Of a stretch of DNA of 54,373 nucleotides, positions 31,940 to 40,989 are shown piece after piece; position 1 is the first letter of the stretch, and each line of letters starts with the position of its first letter. This DNA comes from an uncultured Succiniclasticum sp. (GTDB lineage Bacteria > Bacillota > Negativicutes > Acidaminococcales > Acidaminococcaceae). The stretch spans positions 1 through 54,373 of the forward strand of contig CAJOKZ010000013.1 of assembly GCA_905235335.1 (NCBI GenBank), read 5' to 3'. The translations under genes were made by a program, and so were the position numbers. A model generated the notes under the pieces. The model was not told the origin of the DNA, searched no databases, and saw only the letters and a list, made by a program, of their open reading frames with translations.

Positions 31940-32027
31940 AAAGCGCTGCGAATACCCTGAACAATCAAGGGTCTGAAACTTTGTCTTCATATTCATGCTT
32001 ATACAAAGTCAGGATTCGCAGCGCTTT
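31940..32027. repeat. 14-bp perfect inverted repeat with two internal hairpins (three-way-junction-like) between convergent genes
   Basis: AAAGCGCTGCGAAT (31940-31953) / ATTCGCAGCGCTTT (32014-32027); internal ACCCT/AGGGT and ACTTTGT/ACAAAGT. Confidence 0.75.
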
Positions 32028-32075
32028 AAATTTGTAAATACACACGAAAATTTATTGGTTCGGTTCTTCCATATG

Positions 32076-33350
32076 TTAATACTGCTTCAGCTCCGGAAAC
32101 TCCTTGCTGAAATCAAAGGTCGCAAAGTAATCTTTCGGCTCTTCCGCACGACGGATCATCTTGACACTTCCGTCTTCCCGCAGGAGCAGTTCCGCACTGC
32201 GAAGCTTGCCATTATAATTATAGCCCATGGAAAACCCGTGGGCCCCGGCATCGTGGATGAACAGAAGGTCTCCCATCTCAATGCAGGGCAGCTGGCGGTC
32301 TACGGCAAATTTATCATTGTTTTCACAGAGCCCTCCTACCACATCATAGGTGCAGTTTGCCACCGCCTCTTCCTTTCCCAACACCGTAATATGATGATAG
32401 GAACCGTATATGGCAGGACGCATCAGATTGGCCGCACAGGCATCCACGCCGATATATTCCTTGTAAATGTGTTTTTCATGGATTGCGCGTGTCACCAGGG
32501 CGCCGTATGGAGCCAGCATGAATCGGCCCATTTCCGTAAACAGCCGTACATGACCCATCCCTGCCGGCACCAGCACTTCTTCAAAAACTTTTCGCACCCC
32601 TTCGCCGATGGCCAAAATGTCGTTGTCATCCTGCTCCGGACGGTACGCGATGCCCACACCTCCGGACAGATTGATGAAAGTAATGTCCGCGCCGGTCTCT
32701 TTCTTCAGTTCCACTGCCAGGGAAAACAGCTGCCGCGCCAGTTCCGGATAATATTCATTGGTCACGGTGTTGGAAGCAAGGAACGCATGGATACCAAAAT
32801 ACTTCGCACCTTTCTGCATCAGTTTTTTGTATGCCTCCACCATCTGTGCTTTCGTCATGCCGTACTTAGAATCACCGGGATTGTCCATGATGCTGTTAGC
32901 GATGGAAAAATGACCGCCGGGATTAAAACGGCAGCAGATCGTTTCAGGGATCCCCGCTACCCGGTCCAGGAAATCCACATGGGTCAGATCATCCAGATTG
33001 ATGATGACGCCCATCTGTTTTGCCAGCTGCATATCCTTCACCGGCGTCTCGTTGGAACTGAACATCACGTCCGTCCCGGTCAGGCCCACCGCATGACTCA
33101 TCTGCAATTCAGTCAGGGAGGAGCAGTCCGCACCGCACCCTTCTTCTTTCAAAATCTGTAAAATATACGGATTGGGCGTAGCCTTCACCGCAAAATATTC
33201 CTTAAATCCTTTATTCCAGCTGAACGCCTGATTTACCAGACGCGCCGTCCTGCGAATTCCTGCCTCATCATACAGGTAAAAGGGTGTTGGAAATTTACCT
33301 GCAATCTGTTCTGCTTTTTCTCTTGTAATATAAGGAACCTTCCTGCTCAT
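32076..33350 (-). CDS. lysA: diaminopimelate decarboxylase
   Basis: TPFYLYDEAGIRR, YFAVKATPNPYIL PLP-Lys motif, GADCSS, CDS-length pyridoxal decarboxylase fold III. Confidence 0.88.
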   Translation of the reverse strand: MSRKVPYITREKAEQIAGKFPTPFYLYDEAGIRRTARLVNQAFSWNKGFKEYFAVKATPNPYILQILKEEGCGADCSSLTELQMSHAVGLTGTDVMFSSNETPVKDMQLAKQMGVIINLDDLTHVDFLDRVAGIPETICCRFNPGGHFSIANSIMDNPGDSKYGMTKAQMVEAYKKLMQKGAKYFGIHAFLASNTVTNEYYPELARQLFSLAVELKKETGADITFINLSGGVGIAYRPEQDDNDILAIGEGVRKVFEEVLVPAGMGHVRLFTEMGRFMLAPYGALVTRAIHEKHIYKEYIGVDACAANLMRPAIYGSYHHITVLGKEEAVANCTYDVVGGLCENNDKFAVDRQLPCIEMGDLLFIHDAGAHGFSMGYNYNGKLRSAELLLREDGSVKMIRRAEEPKDYFATFDFSKEFPELKQY

Positions 33351-33703
33351 ATTTTTTATATCTCCTTTAATAATTACGCTGAAAAGACCCGTTGCATAGA
33401 ACCGGGCTCCCGGCAGACTGCAAAACCGAATATGTCCGCATCATCGGAACGGAAGCCTCTCCTGCTGCCGCCAGGGAGGGCAGGATCTGTTCAGCCGACA
33501 AAATATACCGTGGAAAGCCGTACGGTAATCCCCTCAAAATGAATATATCCACCACCTGAGAGATAGCGGTTGGCGGACCAGATTAAATCCCAAAGCAATA
33601 ATATCATATAATAAAGATGCGTTGCGGTCAACGTAAAATTGAAATTTTTGCCACACATTCTCAATTGCGATATAATGAAGGAAACAAAGAAGAGGGTATC
33701 ACT

Positions 33704-34615
33704 ATGATAGATTTAACGAAACTGACAACAGAACAACAAAACCCGCGGACAATGACGATTGATGAAGCCACGCCCCTGGAGGTCGTGAAACTGATCAATG
33801 CCGAAGACCAGACAGTACCTAAAACCATAAAGAAGATCCTGCCTGAAATCGCACGGGCCATCACTGTCATCGCCGGACATTTGTCCCACGGCGGACGTTT
33901 ATTTTACATCGGCTCCGGCACTTCGGGCCGCCTGGGAATCCTGGATGCATCAGAGTGCCCACCTACCTATAATACGGATCCGTCCCAGGTGCAAGCCATC
34001 ATTGCCGGCGGTACGCCCGCTATCTTCAAAGCCCAGGAAGGAGCGGAAGACTCCGCGGACGCAGGAGCGGAAGATTTGAAAAAGGCCCGTCTGACCAATC
34101 TGGATGTGGTAGTCGGCCTGACCGCCTCCGGCCGGACCCCTTATGTGCTGGGCGCCCTGGAGTATGCACAGTCGACAGGTGCTTACACGATAGCCGTCAC
34201 CTGTACTGAAAATCCGGAGGCGGAAAAGTTTTCCAGATTGTCCCTGACCGCCGTTACCGGTCCGGAAGCCATTACAGGTTCCACCCGCATGAAAGCAGGT
34301 ACAGCGCAAAAGCTGATCCTAAATATGCTGTCCACCGGAAGCATGATCCTTATGGGGAAGGTGTATGGCAACCTGATGGTCGATCTGCAATGCACCAATC
34401 AAAAATTGAAGGCCCGGGCAAGGCGCATATTAACAGATGTCACCGGCTGCGACAGCGAAACAGCAGAGAAATTGCTGGAACAGTCTCACGGAGCGGTAAA
34501 ACCGGCAATCCTGATGCACCTCACAGGAATGGATTATCCGGCAGCACTCGAGGATCTAAAAAAACATAACGGCAGCCTGAAACGGGCGTTAAAAGAGGTA
34601 TCATCCCATGGATAA
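33704..34615 (+). CDS. murQ: N-acetylmuramic acid 6-phosphate etherase
   Basis: RLFYIGSGTSGRLGILDASECPPTY, GLTASGRTPYVLGAL, ITGSTRMKAGTAQKLILNMLST. Confidence 0.96.
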   Translation: MIDLTKLTTEQQNPRTMTIDEATPLEVVKLINAEDQTVPKTIKKILPEIARAITVIAGHLSHGGRLFYIGSGTSGRLGILDASECPPTYNTDPSQVQAIIAGGTPAIFKAQEGAEDSADAGAEDLKKARLTNLDVVVGLTASGRTPYVLGALEYAQSTGAYTIAVTCTENPEAEKFSRLSLTAVTGPEAITGSTRMKAGTAQKLILNMLSTGSMILMGKVYGNLMVDLQCTNQKLKARARRILTDVTGCDSETAEKLLEQSHGAVKPAILMHLTGMDYPAALEDLKKHNGSLKRALKEVSSHG

Positions 34616-36131
34616 CCGACAAATCGCCCAGGCCGTCATAGATACGGTAGGCATAAAAAATATTACGGAAGCCGGCAACTGTATGACTCGACTCCGCCTG
34701 CAAGTAACAGAAATTACTGCGAGCAGGGAAATGCTGAAAAAAATAAGCGGGGCAAAAGGTGTCATCTTTAACGATAATGAAATCCAAATCGTCTTCGGCC
34801 CCGGCAAGGCACAGGCCATAGCGGATGAATGCAGGCAGATTATTTCCTCTGAAAAAAACAGACAGCTGATAAAACAGGATTCACAGAAAGGTTCCGCCCC
34901 GGAAATTCCTGACCGGGAAAAGACCGGCTCTCTGGAGCCCCCGTTGCCAGTAAAAAATGCAGAAGCCTCCAATCCACCGGCAAAAGGCAATCCTGCGGAA
35001 GCAGCCAGTCCAAAGAAAGAGCCGGCAACTGAGCGGAAACCATTTGGCGACGGAAGAAAGCTGCATGCGGCAATCAAAAAAAGGAACAGCCAGTCTGCAT
35101 TCAAGCGTCTGCTGCAGCGCATCGGACATATCTTTATCCCATTGATTCCTGCTTTTATCGGCTGCGGGCTGCTTACCGGTGTCATCAGCCTGGTGATGAA
35201 GGTCAGCCCGGAATTGGCGGACAGTTCTCTACTCCAGTACCTGATACTGGCGGGTGGTTCTATCTTTACCGTCCTGAACGCCTTTGTCGGTCTGTATTCC
35301 TGCCGCGAATTCGGCGGAACACCGGCTCTGGGAGGTGCCATGGCAGCATTGCTGACTGCCCCGGGTCTGGCAGACATCACCCTGTTCGGATCTCCTCTTG
35401 TACCCGGACGTGGGGGCATCTTCGCATCGCTTTTGGCCGGCGCCGTAACGGCATGGATCGAAACACGGCTGCGTCGGCGCATCCCCGAATCGCTGAGTCT
35501 GTTCCTTACACCGCTGGCCACCATTATCCTCGTTTCCCTTGCCAGTATTTTTATTATCCAACCCATAGGCGGATACCTTTCCGATTTCCTTGGCTACTAT
35601 ACAGTACATTCCATCCTTAAGGGCGGCGCTGTCACCGGCTTTGTCATCGGCGGTATCTTCCTGCCAGTCGTAATGGCAGGGATCCATCATGGTCTGACGC
35701 CAATCCATGCGGATATGCTGGCGACCTTGGGAATGACCATTTTGCTTCCCATTGCGTCTATGGCCGGGTGCGGACAGGTAGGCGCGTCCTTTGCCGTATA
35801 TCTGAAAAGTAAAAACCGTGAACTGAAACGCACCATTCTCAGTTCCCTTCCAGTAGGCATCATGGGAATCGGTGAACCGCTGATCTATGGCGTGACACTT
35901 CCCCTCGGCCGTCCCTTCATCTGCGCCTGCATCGGTGGCGCGTTCGGCGGGGCATGGCAAGCGTATTACGGTATCGGCTCCTATGCGCTGGGCATTTCCG
36001 GTCTTCCGCTGGCAGCCGCAACCAACGATGCAGTATTATATTTATGCGGTGTTGCGATAGCATATGTAACCGGTTTTGCCGCCACGTGGCTGATTGGTTT
36101 TGATGATCCGCCAGAAGAAACTATCAACTGA
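34608..36131 (+). CDS. murP: PTS EIIBC component, likely N-acetylmuramic acid specific
   Basis: EIIB GNCMTRLRL motif, long Pro/Lys linker, EIIC HHGLTPIHADML and GIGEPLIYGVTLPLGRPF; overlaps the murQ 3' end. Confidence 0.85.
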   Translation: MDNRQIAQAVIDTVGIKNITEAGNCMTRLRLQVTEITASREMLKKISGAKGVIFNDNEIQIVFGPGKAQAIADECRQIISSEKNRQLIKQDSQKGSAPEIPDREKTGSLEPPLPVKNAEASNPPAKGNPAEAASPKKEPATERKPFGDGRKLHAAIKKRNSQSAFKRLLQRIGHIFIPLIPAFIGCGLLTGVISLVMKVSPELADSSLLQYLILAGGSIFTVLNAFVGLYSCREFGGTPALGGAMAALLTAPGLADITLFGSPLVPGRGGIFASLLAGAVTAWIETRLRRRIPESLSLFLTPLATIILVSLASIFIIQPIGGYLSDFLGYYTVHSILKGGAVTGFVIGGIFLPVVMAGIHHGLTPIHADMLATLGMTILLPIASMAGCGQVGASFAVYLKSKNRELKRTILSSLPVGIMGIGEPLIYGVTLPLGRPFICACIGGAFGGAWQAYYGIGSYALGISGLPLAAATNDAVLYLCGVAIAYVTGFAATWLIGFDDPPEETIN

Positions 36132-36163
36132 AAACGCAAACAAACCCAGTTCTCTAATGCGGA

Positions 36164-36179
36164 TGTTTCACGTGAAACA
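36164..36179. promoter_or_regulatory. parS site (TGTTTCACGTGAAACA)
   Basis: Perfect 16-bp parS palindrome between murP and mupG. Confidence 0.88.
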
Positions 36180-36297
36180 TCCCGACTCTTTTGATAAACT
36201 GCCAATACATTTCAGGAATACCTCTACAGGGTCAAATGCCCAACCCGATTTTACGGTGTAACAGTTGTATAACCATTCTTGCAGGAGGGACATTATC

Positions 36298-37499
36298 ATG
36301 AAATTAGGCATTTCCATCTATCCTGGGCTTGATACCGACAAAGAAAACGGCTTGCAGCTTCTGAAAAGCTTGGATACAAACGGGTATTTACATCCCTGCA
36401 TATACCAGAAAGCGATCCATCCACTTTGCGAAGTGATGCCCTTTACCTTTTTGCCTGCGCGGAAGACCTGGGCATGGAAATCATTGCCGATGTTTCACCT
36501 AAAACCCGGGAATTTCTCGGTATCCCTGAATTAACACCGGATCATCTGAAAAAACTTCACATCACCACCGCCCGTTTCGATTTCGGTCAGGAGCCGGAAA
36601 CCGTTGCGGCATTCAGCAGAGAGATGAATGTCCAACTGAATGCTTCTACTGCGCGTTCTGTCCAGTTACATGCACTGTTAAAATCGGGCGCAGACTTTTC
36701 CCGGATAGACGGCCAGCATAATTTTTATCCCCGCCCCCATACCGGTCTCAGTTCAGAAACTATCCAGCGGCAAAACGCTTTGTTGCACCGCCATGATATA
36801 AGTACAGGTGCATTTGCAGCCAGCAGGACGGGAAGAAGAGGCCCTCTTTACGCAGGGCTTCCTTCCATGGAAAGCCTGCGCGACACAGCGCCTTGTGATA
36901 CCGCACCTATTCTCACCGCCATCGGCTGTGACAGCCTGATCATCGGAGACAGCCACCCTTCCCTTTCAGAGCTGATGGCTCTTGCTGATCCTGAAACCCT
37001 TGCCAAGGCAGACGCCCGGTATTCCCGCAAAGCACTGCCTCCAAAAAAGACACAAGAAACCAACAAGCCCATCCCCCTGCATATCCATGTCCTGTCCCCT
37101 GCTTCCATTGCAAAAGATCTGCTGTCACGGTCGTTTACCAATCGACCTGACCCGGCAGCGGACGTCATCCGTGCCAGCGAAAGCAGGGACATGGTAAAGC
37201 ATCTCTCCATCCCGCCGGAACGAAACGAAAACAAAATCATAACAGAAGCGCCAAAAGAATATGCTGCCGTGTTCGCAGGACCACAGTTTCTTGCAAACGG
37301 AAAGAAATCGTCCCTGCTTCCTGCGGGTACAGTATTGATCGACAATGACGACTACGCCCGTTATAAGGGAGAATTGCAGATTCTGTCTATTCCTCAGCCA
37401 ATGGATCCGCGCAGTAATGTAATTGCGCAGGTACGAAAGGAAGACATTCCCCTGCTTTCACTGATCACCGCAGAGACTCCGTTCTGTTTTATTCTGTAA
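36298..37499 (+). pseudogene. mupG: MupG/DUF871 family 6-phospho-N-acetylmuramidase, frameshifted near the N-terminus
   Basis: MKLGISIYPGLDTDKE (frame of 36298) then LAASEKLGYKRVFTSLHIPESDPSTLRSDALYLFACAEDLGMEIIADVSPKT in the frame of ORF 36426..37499; shift near 36340-36350. Confidence 0.75.
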
Positions 37500-37566
37500 T
37501 CATTGCGGCAAGATCGGTCTGACAGCTAAATGGAAAATCAAATTGCAAAATATCAGATAATGTGGA

Positions 37567-37608
37567 AAAGCAGGATGTGGTTTCAATTGGAAAACCACAT
37601 CCTGCTTT
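37567..37608. terminator. rho-independent terminator between convergent genes
   Basis: AAAGCAGGATGTGGTTT CAATTGG AAAACCACATCCTGCTTT. Confidence 0.8.
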
Positions 37609-37690
37609 AATTTTCATTACCCATTTCATCAGCCAATGCCAAGACCTGAAGGTTCTAATAAGGCACATACCGTAAACTTTTTCTGGTTTT

Positions 37691-38500
37691 TTATAAATAG
37701 CTCAGGAGCTCTTTCGCATGACGAAGGATCATATCCGGCTTAACCGGTCCGCTTTCCACATCTTTTACCGTCGCTTCCCCAGTCAGGACCAGGATAGAAA
37801 AAATACCATTGTCCGTACCAAACCGTATATCCGTCATCAGCCGGTCTCCCACCATGGCAATCTCGTCTTTTTGCAGACCGGTCCGTTCCATCACCGTATC
37901 CACCATATATCCATAGGGTTTGCCCGTAATACAGTATGGTTCCTTTCCCGTCGCCGTCCTGATACAAGACAGGAATGCTCCCGTATCGGGGATATATTCC
38001 CCGCCCTCGATGGGGCATCGCACATCCGGATGGGTTGCGATATAAGGCACTCCCCTGTCAATAAGCCTGCAGGCGATAGCAAGATTGTTATAGGTAAGTG
38101 TCTGGTCAAAGCCCACCACCACATAATCCGTTTCCTCATCAAGCCGGGTCGTCAGCGTGAACCCGCCAATCCGCAAAACCGACTGTAGCGCAGGTGTTCC
38201 CAAGACAAACAGCCTCGCCCCTGGTTTCGTATGATTCAGTAAATTCACTAATGCATCAGAAGAGATCAACACCTCATCCACCGTCACCTTCACCCCCATG
38301 CCATTCATTTTTTCGGCATAGTAAGCATGGTCTTTGGATGAATTATTCGTAACCAGATAGTAAGACCGCCCGGCTTCCTTCAGTTTATCAAAAAAGCCTT
38401 CCAGCCCCGGAATCAGCTCCGCCCCCAGGTTTATCGTCCCATCCATATCGAACAGAAAGCATTTAATTTTTTTTAATCGACACAACGTTTCCCTGTCCAT
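37691..38500 (-). CDS. HAD-IIA family phosphatase (NagD-like)
   Basis: CFLFDMDGTINLGAELIPG, LVTNNSSKD, GKPYGYMVDTVMER, VGDRLMTDIRFG. Confidence 0.93.
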   Translation of the reverse strand: MDRETLCRLKKIKCFLFDMDGTINLGAELIPGLEGFFDKLKEAGRSYYLVTNNSSKDHAYYAEKMNGMGVKVTVDEVLISSDALVNLLNHTKPGARLFVLGTPALQSVLRIGGFTLTTRLDEETDYVVVGFDQTLTYNNLAIACRLIDRGVPYIATHPDVRCPIEGGEYIPDTGAFLSCIRTATGKEPYCITGKPYGYMVDTVMERTGLQKDEIAMVGDRLMTDIRFGTDNGIFSILVLTGEATVKDVESGPVKPDMILRHAKELLSYL

Positions 38501-38690
38501 TCTGCAGCCTTTCCGGCAAAACTTTCAGTTTCCAAGTTAAAGTATTTTAAGACTTCATGATGTTGGAATAAATTTTGTCATGTCATCAACACCTAAAACC
38601 GCATTTTTTCAGCACAACCCGTTTGTTGTAATCTCTTTTTTTACAACAAAATCCATGGCATAAATTTCCAGCGCACCTGAAATCTTCCGT

Positions 38691-39686
38691 TTATTTCGCA
38701 TTCACCCAGGCTTTTATCAGTTCTTGCTTCTGCCCTGCCATCCAAAGCAGGTCATCACTGGGAATCAGACCGGGGGTATCCGCCATGTTCTTCATTGCCA
38801 TCTCGTCAAGAAGAGGGTACATACCGCGTTCACGCATAATACGTAGCGCATCTTTGGAAAATAGATATTCTATAAACCGCTGGGCGGCGTTTGGATTCTC
38901 TCCCCTTTTCAGTATGGCCACCGCTGTAATCATGTTTTTATTTCCGTCCTGCACCGGAGCCACATACAGAAAATCATGCTCTTTTTCCAGCGCAAGCGCG
39001 TGTCGCAGCGACATGACCGCTATGGATTTCCTTCCCAGATACACCTCATATCCTGCCTTCGCCTCCGTCGGAAGATACTGTATCTGCTGGGTCCGTATCT
39101 CTCCCGCAAATTTCAGTGCTTGTTCCATGCCCCGCAACTGCCATAAGGAAGTAATCATGCCATAGGAGGCTCCTCCTGTCGCCGGGTCGGCCATGGCTAC
39201 CTCATTATGCAGAACCGGCTGCAAAAGCGCATCCCAGGTTTCAGGTGGCTCGACCCCTAACCGATGCATGTTTCTCCGGTTGCTCAGAAACGCAATATAA
39301 TCCACTGTCAGCGGAACCCATCTTCCGTCCCTGTCCATATACTTCGGCGGTATATTGGCTGCGCTCTTTGGCAGAAACGGAACCAGCATATCCCGATCAC
39401 CTGCCATATAATATTCTTCCGCGGAACCGCCCATCCAGACATCGACCTTGCTCTTATTCAGCAGCTCAAGCCGCTGCTGCAGTGATGTCGCCACCAACGG
39501 GTCGAATTCCACCACAATCCCGTACTTATCCGCAAAATCGTTGATCAGCGCCTCGGAGACCGCCCGGTTCATGCTGCTGCATACACGGATCATTCCCCCT
39601 GCCGGCTGCTCCTGTTTCTGCATACCACAACCGCTCACGCATAGCAACAACAGTAACAGACAAACCCATCTGAATATCTTCCCCAT
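38691..39686 (-). CDS. iron(III)-type ABC transporter substrate-binding lipoprotein
   Basis: Lipobox CVSGC; IRVCSSMNRAVSEALINDFADKYGIVVEF; likely start MGKIFRWVCLLLLLL. Confidence 0.82.
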   Translation of the reverse strand: MGKIFRWVCLLLLLLCVSGCGMQKQEQPAGGMIRVCSSMNRAVSEALINDFADKYGIVVEFDPLVATSLQQRLELLNKSKVDVWMGGSAEEYYMAGDRDMLVPFLPKSAANIPPKYMDRDGRWVPLTVDYIAFLSNRRNMHRLGVEPPETWDALLQPVLHNEVAMADPATGGASYGMITSLWQLRGMEQALKFAGEIRTQQIQYLPTEAKAGYEVYLGRKSIAVMSLRHALALEKEHDFLYVAPVQDGNKNMITAVAILKRGENPNAAQRFIEYLFSKDALRIMRERGMYPLLDEMAMKNMADTPGLIPSDDLLWMAGQKQELIKAWVNAK

Positions 39687-39877
39687 ACCTTTTCCCCATA
39701 TCAAAAAACAGTCAGGCAGTGCCACATAATATTTTACTATTTCCTTAACAGCCATTATAACATAAAAACCGGGCAGCGACATTTTTTTGCCGCCACCCGG
39801 CCAATTCTTCCGTATCCCGGACGCACCCGCAAGACGGCAAAAGCAATGCTGCCATCCTGCCGGTCTGCAATTCTGAA

Positions 39878-40939
39878 TTACCCTTCTTTTGCAAAAGACA
39901 TCACATTATCAAAGTCAAGATACACAGTCTCCCCATCGCGGAATATTCCATATGCCGCCCCTTTCCAGATGACGCGAATAATCTGCTCCTTCACCTTTAT
40001 ACGGTAGTCCACACTGTCCCCCATATAAAAGCAGTGGTTCACGATACCTTTAATCATCCCGCCCGTCCTGGCGATGCTGATATTTTCCGGACGCACCGCA
40101 AGCACGGCCTCTCCTGATAACTGTTTCGGATTCGGGAAGGACAGGCTCTCCTGTCCTTGCATGAAAATCCGGTCTCCCTTCGCCGTCGCCGGAATAAAGT
40201 TAACCAGTCCGATAAAATCCGCAACCATCTGGTTGGCCGGGTTTGTATATACATCGTACGGCCTTCCGATTTGCTGCATCTTGCCCATACTCATGACCAC
40301 AATCCGGTCCGACATTGTCATCGCCTCACTTTGGTCATGGGTCACATAGATGACGGTGATGCCCAGTTCCTTCTGGATGGCCGAGATTTCAAACCGCATA
40401 CTTTCCCGTAACTTGGCATCAAGGTTTGACAACGGCTCATCCAACAACAACAGCCCGGTCTGTGTCACCAGTGCACGAGCCAGCGCCACCCTTTGCTGCT
40501 GCCCGCCGGACAGTTGGTTCGGGAATCGGTCCGCATACTCCCTCATATGAACCAGTTCAAGCATCCGCATGACGCGTTGCAGTCTCTCGTCCTTCGGGAT
40601 TCCCCGTACCTTCAGCGGATACCCTACGTTATCTGCAACATTCATATGCGGCCATACCGCGTAACTTTGGAACACCATGCCAATACTGCGTTTTTCCGGC
40701 GCCAGGAAAACTCCCTTCGAGCCGTTGTATACTTCCGTTCCCCCAATAGTAACCGTCCCCTCTGTCGGTTTCTCAAAACCGGCAATCATGCGCAGAATGG
40801 TCGTCTTACCGCAGCCGGAAGGTCCCAGGAACGAAATAAACTCCCCGTCTGCGACATCAATATTGAAATCACTTACCGCCATTACATTGCCAAATTTTTT
40901 ATATATATGGCAAAGCTTTAAATCTGCCACGCCGATCAA
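39878..40939 (-). CDS. ABC transporter ATP-binding protein (FbpC/PotA-like)
   Basis: FLGPSGCGKTTILRMIAGF Walker A, LSGGQQQRVALARAL signature, LLLDEPLSNLDAKLR; C-terminal TOBE-like domain. Confidence 0.93.
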   Translation of the reverse strand: MIGVADLKLCHIYKKFGNVMAVSDFNIDVADGEFISFLGPSGCGKTTILRMIAGFEKPTEGTVTIGGTEVYNGSKGVFLAPEKRSIGMVFQSYAVWPHMNVADNVGYPLKVRGIPKDERLQRVMRMLELVHMREYADRFPNQLSGGQQQRVALARALVTQTGLLLLDEPLSNLDAKLRESMRFEISAIQKELGITVIYVTHDQSEAMTMSDRIVVMSMGKMQQIGRPYDVYTNPANQMVADFIGLVNFIPATAKGDRIFMQGQESLSFPNPKQLSGEAVLAVRPENISIARTGGMIKGIVNHCFYMGDSVDYRIKVKEQIIRVIWKGAAYGIFRDGETVYLDFDNVMSFAKEG

Positions 40940-40989
40940 ACCTCCGTTTTCTCTTACCTGTATTCACGGCATAACGCATGCCTTGTCCA

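Noticed and set aside
31995-33161. 388-aa plus-strand ORF opposite lysA
   Set aside because: Antisense shadow ORF of a confident lysA; His-rich composition typical of antisense translation
33351-33600. Possible lysine riboswitch upstream of lysA (minus strand)
   Set aside because: Some GC-rich hairpins exist but I could not align the conserved L-box core; would need Infernal
36485-36500. TGTTTCACCTAAAACC, a near-parS sequence inside mupG
   Set aside because: Three mismatches to the consensus, including the central CACGTG core; likely coincidental coding sequence
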